A stretch of 14,405 bases of DNA from JBBQER01 sp052148155 (GCA_052148155.1 JBKQIY010000084.1:1-14405); one strand, 5' to 3'; positions 6,506 through 13,098 are shown, numbered from the stretch's first letter. Numbers and translations are program-made. Notes: a model not told the origin generated them from the sequence alone.

Positions 6506-7291
6506 ATGCCCGAACGCACCAAGTACGCACCCGGTACACCCAGCTGGGTCGACTTGCAGACCTCCGACCAGGACAGCGCGAAATCGTTCTACGGCGCGCT
6601 GTTCGGCTGGGAGTACGACGACCGGCCCGTCGGCCACGACGCCGACGGGAACGAAGCGGTCTATTCGATGGCAACCAAGAACGGCAAGCATGTTGCCGCC
6701 GTCGCGCCGCTCCCCATGCCCGGTGTTCCGCCGCACTGGAACACCTACGTCACCGTCAGTGACGTCGACGTAACCGCCGCTCAGGTTCCGGGCGCCGGTG
6801 GTTCGGTGATGATGGAACCTTTCGACGTGATGGACGCGGGCCGGATGTCGGTCGTCGCGGATCCGACCGGCGCCATGTTGTGCCTGTGGCAGGCGACGAA
6901 CCACATCGGTGCGTCGCTGGTGAACGAGCACGGCACATTGTCGTGGGAAGAGTTGATGACACCCGACATCCCGGCCGCGACCGCGTTCTACGCAAAGATC
7001 TTCGGCTGGGAAGCTGCGCCGCTCGAGATGCCCGGCATGGAGTACACCGAACTGAAGTTGGACGGTCGCAGTATCGGTGGCGCGATGAAGCCGCCGATGG
7101 AGGGCATGCCCGCGGTGTGGGGCATCTATTTCGCGGTCGACGACACCGACAAAGCCGTCGAGATTGCGGCATCGAACGGCGGGACGGTGATCCAGCCGCC
7201 GATGGACATTCCGCCCGGCCGCATGGCCGTGATCGCCGATCCGGCTGGCGCAATGTTCAACGTGATCAAGTTGGCCAATCCCGGCGACTAA
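6506..7291 (+). CDS. Double-VOC (glyoxalase-fold) protein, Cfp30B/TB27.3-like
   Basis: This 261-residue protein has two tandem vicinal-oxygen-chelate domains (about 12-130 and 144-258). From recall it is very like mycobacterial Rv0577 (Cfp30B, TB27.3), which is also 261 residues: compare GTPSWVDLQTSDQ, FYGALFGWEYDD, YSMATKNG, WNTYVTVSDVD, MDAGRMSVVADPTGA, HIGASLVNEHGTLSWEEL, and PPMEGMPAVWGIYFAVDD. Rv0577 has been linked to methylglyoxal/carbonyl stress and to TLR2 recognition; the enzyme reaction here is not established. There is no signal peptide. ATG at 6506 has AAGGAG 7 nt upstream. The TAA stop overlaps the stop of the convergent AlkB-like gene by 4 bp, leaving no terminator between them. 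Confidence 0.93.
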   Translation: MPERTKYAPGTPSWVDLQTSDQDSAKSFYGALFGWEYDDRPVGHDADGNEAVYSMATKNGKHVAAVAPLPMPGVPPHWNTYVTVSDVDVTAAQVPGAGGSVMMEPFDVMDAGRMSVVADPTGAMLCLWQATNHIGASLVNEHGTLSWEELMTPDIPAATAFYAKIFGWEAAPLEMPGMEYTELKLDGRSIGGAMKPPMEGMPAVWGIYFAVDDTDKAVEIAASNGGTVIQPPMDIPPGRMAVIADPAGAMFNVIKLANPGD

Positions 7292-7887
7292 CGATTGGTC
7301 CAACGCCAGGAGCACGAGATCCGGGGGCCGGAACTCTTCGTCTTCGGTACCGCGTGTTCCCAGCGCATCTGACACGCGCCGGCCATCACGAGGAGATCAC
7401 CCGACCCCGGGGCGAGGTTACGTGAGGTCCCTCCGCCTTTCGGGCGGATCAGGAACGGACGCTGTGTGCCGAGCGTCACAATCGCGACGCGTGTGTCGGT
7501 GAGGTCGCGCAGTTCCCGGTCGGCGTGCCATGCGACGCTGTCGGTGCCGTCGCGGTAGTAGTTGCACGCGGGACCCGAGAGTCGCACGGCGAGCTGCGCG
7601 TCGAGTTGCGCGCCGATCGCGTCGAGCGCAGGATGGGGCAGGTCCTCGCCTCGGGTGTACCAGCGCGAAAGGCGGGGGTCATCGAGCATCCGTTCATACA
7701 TGCGGCGTCGGCCCTGCCTCCATTCGACACGCTCGATCAAGACGTCGAAGAGCGTGTCGGCGCCGGCCAGCCAGCCGCGTGACACGTCGATCCACGACGC
7801 GTTGTCGAGATCGATGCGCTCGAACCGGGCGTGCTCGTCGACCCGGGGTTCCCCAACTCCGCCCAGGGTGCGCTGCAACGTCGACAC
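7288..7887 (-). CDS. AlkB-like 2-oxoglutarate/Fe(II) dioxygenase (alkylated-DNA repair)
   Basis: This 199-residue protein carries the AlkB signature: NYYRDGTDSVAWHAD with iron ligands His121 and Asp123, a distal iron ligand His178 in WEHAVPK, and Arg189 and Arg195 in PRISCSWRW, the RxxxxxR 2-oxoglutarate/substrate motif. The expected role is oxidative demethylation of 1-methyladenine and 3-methylcytosine in DNA or RNA. The frame opens further upstream (GTG at 7908), but I choose GTG at 7887. It gives an N-terminus STLQRTL, and TAGGCT (7900-7895) lies exactly 7 nt upstream, as in the other leaderless genes here. Its 3' end overlaps the convergent VOC gene by 4 bp. Confidence 0.93.
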   Translation of the reverse strand: MSTLQRTLGGVGEPRVDEHARFERIDLDNASWIDVSRGWLAGADTLFDVLIERVEWRQGRRRMYERMLDDPRLSRWYTRGEDLPHPALDAIGAQLDAQLAVRLSGPACNYYRDGTDSVAWHADRELRDLTDTRVAIVTLGTQRPFLIRPKGGGTSRNLAPGSGDLLVMAGACQMRWEHAVPKTKSSGPRISCSWRWTNR

Positions 7888-7894
7888 GCCCACC

Positions 7895-7900
7895 AGCCTA
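7895..7900 (-). promoter_or_regulatory. -10 box of the AlkB-like gene (leaderless)
   Basis: TAGGCT on the minus strand is 7 nt upstream of GTG 7887, so transcription would begin at the start codon. No Shine-Dalgarno sequence and no convincing -35 are visible. The rest of the 164-bp gap to the DUF2461 gene (7888-8051) shows only an 8-bp GGCCGGCC palindrome and no gene. Confidence 0.5.
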
Positions 7901-8051
7901 GCGAACACCTGTTCGTCTCAGCTCGGCGACGTCAGGCTCGGCGTGGGCGGCTGCGCGAGGTTCATCACAGGTCGTGGGGGCGGGTCTGTGCGAAGAAGGC
8001 AACGACCGGATCGGATGTTTTCGGGCCGGCCGGGCGGGTGGGGCGCGAGGT

Positions 8052-8714
8052 TCAGTCGGGCTCGGATGGCGCGAGGGTGCTCGGGCCGACGTGGGTGTCC
8101 AGCCACCGGTTGATCGTCGCGGCGTCCCGCCATGCCGTCACGATGCGGTCGAGGGATCGCGACGTGTGCACCCAGGCCGGTGCGCCGAACGTCCGGCCGA
8201 CGTGCATTCCTTTCATGCGCAAAAGCTCGACCCTTGGATGGTCCGCGGGGAAGCTCCGCGGCGCGCGCTGCAGCGACTCGCGGGCTCCAACCTCGTAGCG
8301 GTTCTTGCGCAGCGAGGCGACGGCGGCAACGAGTTTCGGGCCGGTCTTCGGATCCGCGACCGCGAGCCGGTAACGCTCGAGTTGGTCGGGCGCGAGGTGG
8401 TAGTAGCCGGAACCCACGTACAGACCCTCGCTCGAGATCTGCACGTAGTACGCCGCGCCGCCCTCGCTCTCGGTCACCGCGGCCGCGGCAGTCTTGTACG
8501 GGCTCTTGTCCTTGGCGAAGCGAATGTCACGGTTGGGTCGGAACACGTGTAGCGGACCGAATTCGCGCTCGATGTCGTCGGAAAGCGCAAGGAACGGTGC
8601 CTTCACGCAGTCGTCGTAGGTCTGTTTGTGTGCGAGCCAGTAGGTTTTCGAGTTGTCGGCTTCGAGGCCGACGTAGAAGTCGAGCGCATCTTGGGGCCAG
8701 CCGCGAAAGGACAT
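8052..8714 (-). CDS. DUF2461 / TIGR02453 family protein
   Basis: This 220-residue cytoplasmic protein matches the DUF2461 family. It has an N-terminal F-x-x-L-x-x-N-N-x-K-x-W-like motif (FYVGLEADNSKTYWLAHKQTYDD, 13-35), then VFRPNRDIRFAKDKSPYKT (57-75), the strongest family signature, and YYVQISSEGLYVGSGYYH near 90-106. The family has no established biochemical function. ATG at 8714 is chosen because the family signature starts directly after it and a TANNNT box lies 6 nt upstream; the longer upstream frame is low-complexity Arg-rich translation of the divergent GNAT gene. It is head to head with the GNAT gene across a 23-bp shared promoter. Confidence 0.9.
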   Translation of the reverse strand: MSFRGWPQDALDFYVGLEADNSKTYWLAHKQTYDDCVKAPFLALSDDIEREFGPLHVFRPNRDIRFAKDKSPYKTAAAAVTESEGGAAYYVQISSEGLYVGSGYYHLAPDQLERYRLAVADPKTGPKLVAAVASLRKNRYEVGARESLQRAPRSFPADHPRVELLRMKGMHVGRTFGAPAWVHTSRSLDRIVTAWRDAATINRWLDTHVGPSTLAPSEPD

Positions 8715-8720
8715 TGCTGC

Positions 8721-8730
8721 AGCGTAGATT
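8721..8730. promoter_or_regulatory. Overlapping divergent -10 boxes (DUF2461 / GNAT)
   Basis: The sequence AGCGTAGATT contains TAGATT on the plus strand (8725-8730), 7 nt before the GNAT ATG, and TACGCT on the minus strand (8726-8721), 6 nt before the DUF2461 ATG. The two hexamers share the central TA. The whole gap between start codons is 23 bp, so both mRNAs would be leaderless and the polymerase footprints mutually exclusive. No good -35 is seen on either side. Confidence 0.6.
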
Positions 8731-8737
8731 TCTTCGG

Positions 8738-9169
8738 ATGATCGCGCTCCGGGCCGCCACACCGGACGACATCCCCGCGGTTCTCGCGTTTTGGGACGAG
8801 TCCACCGCCGAACCTTCGAGTACCGACGACGCCGACGGAATCGCGACGCTGCTCGCCTGTGCACCGGACGCGCTCGTGCTCGCAGTCGACGGTGCCGTCG
8901 CCTCCGACAACCGAATCGTCGGGACCGTTGTCGCCGGGTGGGACGGGTGGCGCGGCTCGCTTTACCGCCTCGCGGTCGCGCCCCCGTACCGGCGGCGGGG
9001 CGTCGCCACCGCACTGGTCGACGAAGCGGAGCGGCGGCTGCTCGCGCTGGGCGTTCGCCGCATGCATCTCATCGTGGGGCGCGCGGGAGGTGTTGAGGCC
9101 GAACAATTCTGGCTCGCGGTGCGCTACGAGCCGACCGATCAGGTCCGGATGGTGAAGAACCTCGGCTAG
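8738..9169 (+). CDS. GNAT-family N-acetyltransferase
   Basis: This 143-residue protein is a single GNAT domain. It starts with the typical IALRAATPDDIPAVLAFW, has motif A LYRLAVAPPYRRRGVATALVDEA (75-97) with the acetyl-CoA pyrophosphate loop RRRGVA, and ends with FWLAVRYEPTDQVRMVKNL, which resembles the motif B 'GY/RYE' end of the fold. It should move an acetyl group from acetyl-CoA to an amine; the acceptor is unknown. ATG at 8738 is fixed by the leaderless -10 box. The TAG stop shares a CTAG tetranucleotide with the stop of the convergent SRPBCC gene. Confidence 0.92.
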   Translation: MIALRAATPDDIPAVLAFWDESTAEPSSTDDADGIATLLACAPDALVLAVDGAVASDNRIVGTVVAGWDGWRGSLYRLAVAPPYRRRGVATALVDEAERRLLALGVRRMHLIVGRAGGVEAEQFWLAVRYEPTDQVRMVKNLG

Positions 9170-9702
9170 TCGCCAGCCGGGTGTCCGTCCGGCGGCCCGA
9201 CGCTGGAGGCGTCGGGCCCGAACCGCTCGACGTAGCCCGGGTGAACCTCGCGCCACCGGTCGTTTTTAACCCACGGCGGTTCGGTTCCGTCGAGCGCGTA
9301 GGCGAGCTTGTCGAGGCACTCGTGCCAGCCCGCGCCATCGCGCGCGGCCTTGCCGAGTTCGCCGAGCGTATCGGTGAGGGTGAGTACGGTTCCTGACCGG
9401 GTCGGCGTCAGCTCGAAACGCAAGCGGTCCTCGCCCCACTCGAACTCCAACACGCGCGGCGGATCGCAGGTGAGCATCCGGCCGTCGAAGCCCGGATACT
9501 GACCGTCGCGGAACTCGAAACGCAGCCGGGCGCCGGCGGTGCGCTCGCCGACGATCTCTGTCGGGAACCACGCGCGCAGATGTTCGGGTTCGGTGAGCGC
9601 GCGCCAGACCTTCTCCGGTGCGTGCGCCAGCGTGCGGGTGAACACGACCCGCCAACGGTTTCCGAGCTGGTCGAGGGTCCCGTCTTCGGTCTGGTCGGTC
9701 AC
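9166..9702 (-). CDS. SRPBCC (AHSA1/START-like) domain protein
   Basis: This 178-residue protein has the helix-grip fold of the AHSA1 branch: RVVFTRTLAHAPEKVWRALTEPEHLRAWFP (18-47) is the family signature, followed by FEFRD, PPRVLEFEWGEDRLRFELTP and GWHECLDKLAYALDG (125-139). The family binds small hydrophobic ligands or acts as an Hsp90 co-chaperone in eukaryotes; bacterial forms are mostly unassigned. The start GTG at 9702 overlaps the TGA of arsR in GTGA, so the two are translationally coupled. ArsR plus SRPBCC operons of this kind are common in actinobacteria, and the SRPBCC protein may supply or bind the ligand sensed by the regulator. Confidence 0.93.
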   Translation of the reverse strand: MTDQTEDGTLDQLGNRWRVVFTRTLAHAPEKVWRALTEPEHLRAWFPTEIVGERTAGARLRFEFRDGQYPGFDGRMLTCDPPRVLEFEWGEDRLRFELTPTRSGTVLTLTDTLGELGKAARDGAGWHECLDKLAYALDGTEPPWVKNDRWREVHPGYVERFGPDASSVGPPDGHPAGD

Positions 9703-10046
9703 GGTTTGCTCGCTCGCTCGTGCTCGTCGGGCATCTCTGCCAGGTGGCGTTCGAGATCGTCGAGCGCTGAGGTCCACAACGCGCGATACGGCGAAAGCCA
9801 GTCGTCGATCTCCCGTAACGGCTCGGGTCGTACCCGGTACACGCGCCGCTGACCGTCGGTGCGCACCTCGACCAGTCCAGCGTCGCGAAGGATCCGCAAA
9901 TGCTTCGACACCGCGGGTTGGCTGACCGAAAGCTCCCGGACGAGCTCACCGACCGGTTTCTCGTGGGCGATCAGCAGGTCGAGGATGCGACGACGATTGG
10001 GTTCGGCGACGATCTCGAAGAGCGGCGCAGCGACCGCGGGGGCCAT
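9699..10046 (-). CDS. ArsR-family winged-helix transcriptional regulator
   Basis: This 115-residue repressor-type protein has the ArsR fold. It begins LFEIVAEPNRRRILDLLI, with the HTH PVGELVRELSVSQPAVSKHLRILRDAGLVE (31-60) and the wing RTDGQRRVYRVRPEPL. The ELCVCDL-type cysteine motif is absent and the protein has no cysteine, so it is not a classical arsenic or cadmium sensor. It belongs to the branch paired with SRPBCC proteins and probably represses its own operon. ATG at 10046 is supported by a strong promoter with -10 TAATAT 6 nt upstream (leaderless). Confidence 0.95.
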   Translation of the reverse strand: MAPAVAAPLFEIVAEPNRRRILDLLIAHEKPVGELVRELSVSQPAVSKHLRILRDAGLVEVRTDGQRRVYRVRPEPLREIDDWLSPYRALWTSALDDLERHLAEMPDEHERASKP

Positions 10047-10051
10047 CGCCG

Positions 10052-10081
10052 TATATTATCAGCTAGTTATATATCTGGCAA
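10052..10081 (-). promoter_or_regulatory. arsR promoter with AT-rich dyad operator
   Basis: On the minus strand, TTGCCA (10081-10076) and TAATAT (10058-10053) are separated by 17 bp, matching the sigma-70-type consensus at 5 of 6 -35 positions, and the -10 is 6 nt before the ATG. An imperfect dyad centred on AGCT (10061-10064) has outer arms TATAT (10052-10056) and ATATA (10069-10073). It sits between and over the promoter elements, as expected for autorepression by a dimeric ArsR protein. It is the most AT-rich stretch I noticed in the window. Confidence 0.6.
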
Positions 10082-10086
10082 GTGAT

Positions 10087-11112
10087 CTATGAGGGTTTGG
10101 ATTCCTTGCGAGCCCGGCTCGGAGCCACGCGCGGCGGCTCGCCCGGCATCTTGGGGTACACGGGCGGCCAGGGCGCGTCGGTCAGTCCGTCGGCGAGGTC
10201 GCGCTGGTACAGCGCGAGGAGCGGCTCGATCGACTGCGGCGCGGCGTCAATCGCGGCCCAGGGGTCACCGCGCTCGGCGACGCGGGCGGGCACGGTCGCA
10301 ATCGTCTGCGCGTCGGGATCGATCGTGTCGAGTTCGTCCCACTCGAACGGCGTCGATACCTGTGCTCCTGGGCGGGGCCGCACGCACCATGCGCCGAACA
10401 CAGTTTTGTGCGGAGCGTTCTGGTTGAAGTCGACGAAGATACGTGCGCCGCGCTCTTCCTTCCACCACGCATCAGTGACCAGATCGGGATGCCGCCGAGC
10501 GAGTTCGCGCGCGAACGCGACCGAGGCGGAACGCACCTGATAGGGATCCCACCGCGGCTGGAGACGCAGATACACGTGGATACCGTGCTTGCCGGTGGTT
10601 TTCGGGAAGCCGACGATTCCCAGTTCGTCAAGCAGTGCGTGCGTCAGATGGGCAACCGCGCGGGCGTTGTCGAAGTTGGTGCCGGGCGTCGGGTCGAGGT
10701 CGATACGGAGCTCGTCGGCGTGGTCAGGGTCGTCGGCGCGCGCGGGCCACACGTGGAAACCGAGACAACCGAGGTTGACGGCCCACACTACGTGCGCGAG
10801 GTCGGCGATGACGAGCGCGCGTGACGTCGTGCCGTTGGGTGTGCTCACGATCGTGGTTGTTAACCAATCGGGCGCGTTCTCGGGGACGCGTTTTTGGAAG
10901 AATGACGAGCCCTGCGCGCCATGCGGATAACGCTCCATCAATACGGGCCGACCGCCCATGGTGCGCATGACCGGCTCGTTCACGGCCAGGTAGTAGTTCA
11001 CGAGGTCGAGTTTCGTCTCGCCCCGCTCCGAGAACAGCACCTTGCCCGGGCTGCTGAGGCGCACTGGACGCCCGCCGATGTCGAGCTCGATTGCATCGTT
11101 GTCACGAGCCAC
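10087..11112 (-). CDS. Stand-alone LigD-type polymerase/primase domain (archaeo-eukaryotic primase fold)
   Basis: This 341-residue protein is a complete LigD polymerase domain without the ligase or phosphoesterase domains. Visible motifs are LRIDLDPTPG with metal-binding Asp138 and Asp140, KTTGKHGIHVYL (171-182; the SGxGxHv nucleotide-binding motif with His179), and IFVDFNQNAPHKT with the third acidic residue Asp228, then PHKTVFGAWCVRPRPGAQVSTPFEWDEL. Positions match those I recall for the mycobacterial LigD polymerase domain. Such proteins fill short gaps and insert ribonucleotides in non-homologous end joining or excision repair, usually acting with Ku, LigC or LigD, none of which is here. 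The start is GTG at 11112, with a -10 box 6 nt upstream. It diverges from the MmcQ/YjbR gene. Confidence 0.95.
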   Translation of the reverse strand: MARDNDAIELDIGGRPVRLSSPGKVLFSERGETKLDLVNYYLAVNEPVMRTMGGRPVLMERYPHGAQGSSFFQKRVPENAPDWLTTTIVSTPNGTTSRALVIADLAHVVWAVNLGCLGFHVWPARADDPDHADELRIDLDPTPGTNFDNARAVAHLTHALLDELGIVGFPKTTGKHGIHVYLRLQPRWDPYQVRSASVAFARELARRHPDLVTDAWWKEERGARIFVDFNQNAPHKTVFGAWCVRPRPGAQVSTPFEWDELDTIDPDAQTIATVPARVAERGDPWAAIDAAPQSIEPLLALYQRDLADGLTDAPWPPVYPKMPGEPPRVAPSRARKESKPS

Positions 11113-11128
11113 GCCGAAACCCTAATGT
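11099..11128. promoter_or_regulatory. Overlapping divergent -10 boxes (LigD polymerase / MmcQ-YjbR)
   Basis: ACCCTAATGT (11119-11128) holds TAATGT on the plus strand (11123-11128), 7 nt before GTG 11136, and TAGGGT on the minus strand (11124-11119), 6 nt before GTG 11112. The boxes share the central TA. On the plus strand a good -35, TTGTCA (11099-11104), is 18 bp upstream. The start codons are 23 bp apart, the same layout as at 8721-8730. Confidence 0.6.
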
Positions 11129-11135
11129 CGTTTTC

Positions 11136-11510
11136 GTGCCTCGCCGGACTCCGCTCGATCGGGTGCGTGCGATCTGTATCGCGCTGCCGGACACAACAGA
11201 GCGGCTCAGCCACGGCGCACCGACATGGTTCATCGCGGACAAAAAGACATTCGTGACCTGCCACGACAACCACCACGGCGACGGCCGGCTCGCGCTCTGG
11301 TGCGCGGCGCCGGTCGGCGTGCAGCGCCAACTCGTCGACGAAGAACCCGATCGGTTTTTTGTGCCGGCCTACGTCGGGCATCGCGGCTGGATCGGTGTTC
11401 GGCTCGACCGGAGTCCCCACTGGACCGAGATCGCCGGCATCATCGAAGACGCGTACCGCACCGTGGCCGGCCCGCGTCACCTCAAGCTCCTCGACGCACG
11501 CAACCCATAA
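11136..11510 (+). CDS. MmcQ/YjbR-family protein
   Basis: This 124-residue protein resembles the MmcQ/YjbR (CyaY-like fold) family. It has LDRVRAICIALPDTTERLSHGAPTWFI (7-33), the typical 'aLPe..E..shG.p.f' opening, then a central ALWCAAP strand, RFFVPAYVGHRGWIGVRLD (73-91) and a C-terminal helix IIEDAYRTVAGPRHLKLL. The family is often called DNA-binding but its function is not settled. GTG at 11136 is chosen because a -10 box lies exactly 7 nt upstream; the frame continues a little upstream without support. Its divergent partner is the LigD-type polymerase, so a repair link is possible but unproven. Confidence 0.85.
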   Translation: MPRRTPLDRVRAICIALPDTTERLSHGAPTWFIADKKTFVTCHDNHHGDGRLALWCAAPVGVQRQLVDEEPDRFFVPAYVGHRGWIGVRLDRSPHWTEIAGIIEDAYRTVAGPRHLKLLDARNP

Positions 11511-11532
11511 CGAGCTACGTTGGCCGGCGCGG

Positions 11533-11922
11533 TCAGGGAACGAGCACCGCTTGGGTCTGCGTGACGAGCGCGACGACCTTGCCGTCGGCGTCGCGCAGCT
11601 CGATCTGGACGACGATCGTGCTACTTCCGACATGCGGGCGGGCCGTGCCGTGCAGCTCGCCGTCGCGAACCGCTCGAACGAAATTGGTCGACGACGCGAT
11701 CGTCGACGTCGACGCTCCCGGCGGAAGGTTGAGGAACGCGCACACCGCTCCGAGGCTGTCGGCCAACGTCATCACCGCGCCGCCGTGCATCACCCCCGCG
11801 GTGGTGCACCGATCCGGCGCCCAGGGCAAGTGGCCGCACACCTCGTCTTTCGATGCTGCATCGATCGTGATCCCGACCGCGACCGCGAACGGCATCGTCG
11901 CGACGAGATCAGCGAGCTCCAT
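11533..11922 (-). CDS. PaaI-family hotdog thioesterase
   Basis: This 129-residue single hotdog domain has the PaaI signature VMHGGAVMTLADSLGAVCA (44-62): His46-Gly-Gly and catalytic-type Asp55. It continues with TNFVRAVRDGELHGTARPHVGSSTIVVQIELRDADGKVVALVTQTQAVL, the family's second half. It should hydrolyse an acyl- or aryl-CoA thioester in the cytoplasm. Two ATGs are possible, 11931 and 11922. I choose 11922 because a TACGAT box lies exactly 7 nt upstream. It is head to head with the Asp-box gene and convergent with the MmcQ/YjbR gene, 22 bp away. Confidence 0.92.
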   Translation of the reverse strand: MELADLVATMPFAVAVGITIDAASKDEVCGHLPWAPDRCTTAGVMHGGAVMTLADSLGAVCAFLNLPPGASTSTIASSTNFVRAVRDGELHGTARPHVGSSTIVVQIELRDADGKVVALVTQTQAVLVP

Positions 11923-11929
11923 GGAGATC

Positions 11930-11939
11930 ATCGTAGGCT
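11930..11939. promoter_or_regulatory. Overlapping divergent -10 boxes (thioesterase / Asp-box protein)
   Basis: ATCGTAGGCT contains TAGGCT on the plus strand (11934-11939), 7 nt before ATG 11947, and TACGAT on the minus strand (11935-11930), 7 nt before ATG 11922. The boxes share the central TA and the start codons are 24 bp apart. This is the third instance of the same promoter design in the window. Confidence 0.58.
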
Positions 11940-11946
11940 TGAACGG

Positions 11947-13098
11947 ATGCAGATCACCGATGTGGAACACCGTGTGGTCGACATCGACGCCACTCGGGCG
12001 CACGCCTACAACCAGGCGAACGTGCGTCGGCTGCAATCGGGCGATCTCGTCGCCGTCTACAACGAGGAACGCTTCCCATACCACCACGACAGCGGCCAAA
12101 CCATCATGCTGCGCTCGCGCGATGGCGGTGAGACGTGGACCGATCGCACGGTCGTGCTCCCGTACACCGACACGACAGGCAACTGGGACTGCGGTATCTG
12201 CGAACTGACCGACGGCACGTTGCTTGTGGATCTCACGATCGCCGCATATTTCAAGCGCGGCATCCGACCCGAACAACCATCTTGGACTCGAAGTCCACGG
12301 ACGAGCGAACACGGCGACTGGACGTGGAGTTTCAAGACGATGGGCTGGCTCGGCGCCTACGTGCTGCGATCGATTGACGGCGGCGCAACCTGGAGCGAGC
12401 CGATCCCGGTGAACGCTCGGCCGCTCAAACACGCAGGCTGTCGGCTCGGCGCGTGGTTGACGCCAAACAACTCGCTGCTGCTCGGCGTATACGGTCGCAT
12501 TCGCGGCTACGGCGAAGAGGGCGAGAACGAGTCGACACGTTCGGCGTTACTCCGTTCCGACGACGGCGGTTTCAACTGGGAGTACTACTCGACGATGGCC
12601 TTCGACGCGGCGAGCATCGTTGACTTCGAGGAACCGGCGATCGTGCGACTCAACGACGGACGGATCGTCGGGATGCTGCGCACGCACGTGAATCCGAGCG
12701 GTGATGCAAAGAACCTGGCAATCGTCGTGTCGGAAGACGATGGGTTCTCGTGGACGGCGCCCCGTTTCACCAACATCTGGGGCTATCCGGCCGAGTTCGC
12801 GACATTGCCCGACGGTCGCATCTTGATGGTGTATGGCTACCGCCGACCGCCCTACGGTGTACGCGGCTGTGTGTCGGAAGACGGCGTGACGTGGGACGTC
12901 GCCAACGAATTCACGATCCGCGAAGGCGGAGTACCGGCCGAGTACTACGAAAATCCCGGTGTCTACCAACACATCGGCTACCCGAGCGTCACATTGCTCG
13001 ACGACGGCGAAGTGCTCGCGATGTACCACGAGCACGATGACAACGGTGAGCGCCCACTCCAGTTCGTGGCCAGCACCCGTTTCCGTCTCGCGGATTGA
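11947..13098 (+). CDS. Asp-box (sialidase-fold beta-propeller) protein, cytoplasmic
   Basis: This 383-residue protein is a predicted six-bladed sialidase-like propeller. Four full Asp-boxes (S-x-D-x-G-x-x-W) are seen at about 57-64, 142-149, 204-211 and 262-269, and a fifth degenerate one, SEDGVTW, at 310-316. A segment FEEPAIVRLNDGRIVGMLRT (227-246) and IGYPSVTLLDDGEVLAMYHEH resemble the Glu/Arg and Tyr/Glu regions of BNR_2 sialidase-like proteins. The canonical FRIP motif and a signal peptide are absent, so it is probably not a classical secreted sialidase. The substrate may be another sugar acid or glycoside. The start is ATG at 11947 (leaderless); the upstream extension of the frame is antisense to the thioesterase. 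The RraA-like gene follows 4 bp downstream, so they are likely one operon. Confidence 0.88.
   Translation: MQITDVEHRVVDIDATRAHAYNQANVRRLQSGDLVAVYNEERFPYHHDSGQTIMLRSRDGGETWTDRTVVLPYTDTTGNWDCGICELTDGTLLVDLTIAAYFKRGIRPEQPSWTRSPRTSEHGDWTWSFKTMGWLGAYVLRSIDGGATWSEPIPVNARPLKHAGCRLGAWLTPNNSLLLGVYGRIRGYGEEGENESTRSALLRSDDGGFNWEYYSTMAFDAASIVDFEEPAIVRLNDGRIVGMLRTHVNPSGDAKNLAIVVSEDDGFSWTAPRFTNIWGYPAEFATLPDGRILMVYGYRRPPYGVRGCVSEDGVTWDVANEFTIREGGVPAEYYENPGVYQHIGYPSVTLLDDGEVLAMYHEHDDNGERPLQFVASTRFRLAD

Noticed and set aside
8715..9014. Upstream extension of the DUF2461 frame
   Set aside because: It is an Arg-rich shadow of the GNAT gene; the family signature begins at ATG 8714.
11359..11946. Upstream extension of the Asp-box gene frame
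   Set aside because: The translation is Arg-rich, low-complexity and antisense to the thioesterase; the leaderless -10 box places the start at 11947.
11923..12432. Upstream extension of the thioesterase frame
   Set aside because: It is antisense to the Asp-box gene, with no homologous content; hotdog domains of this family start near 11922.
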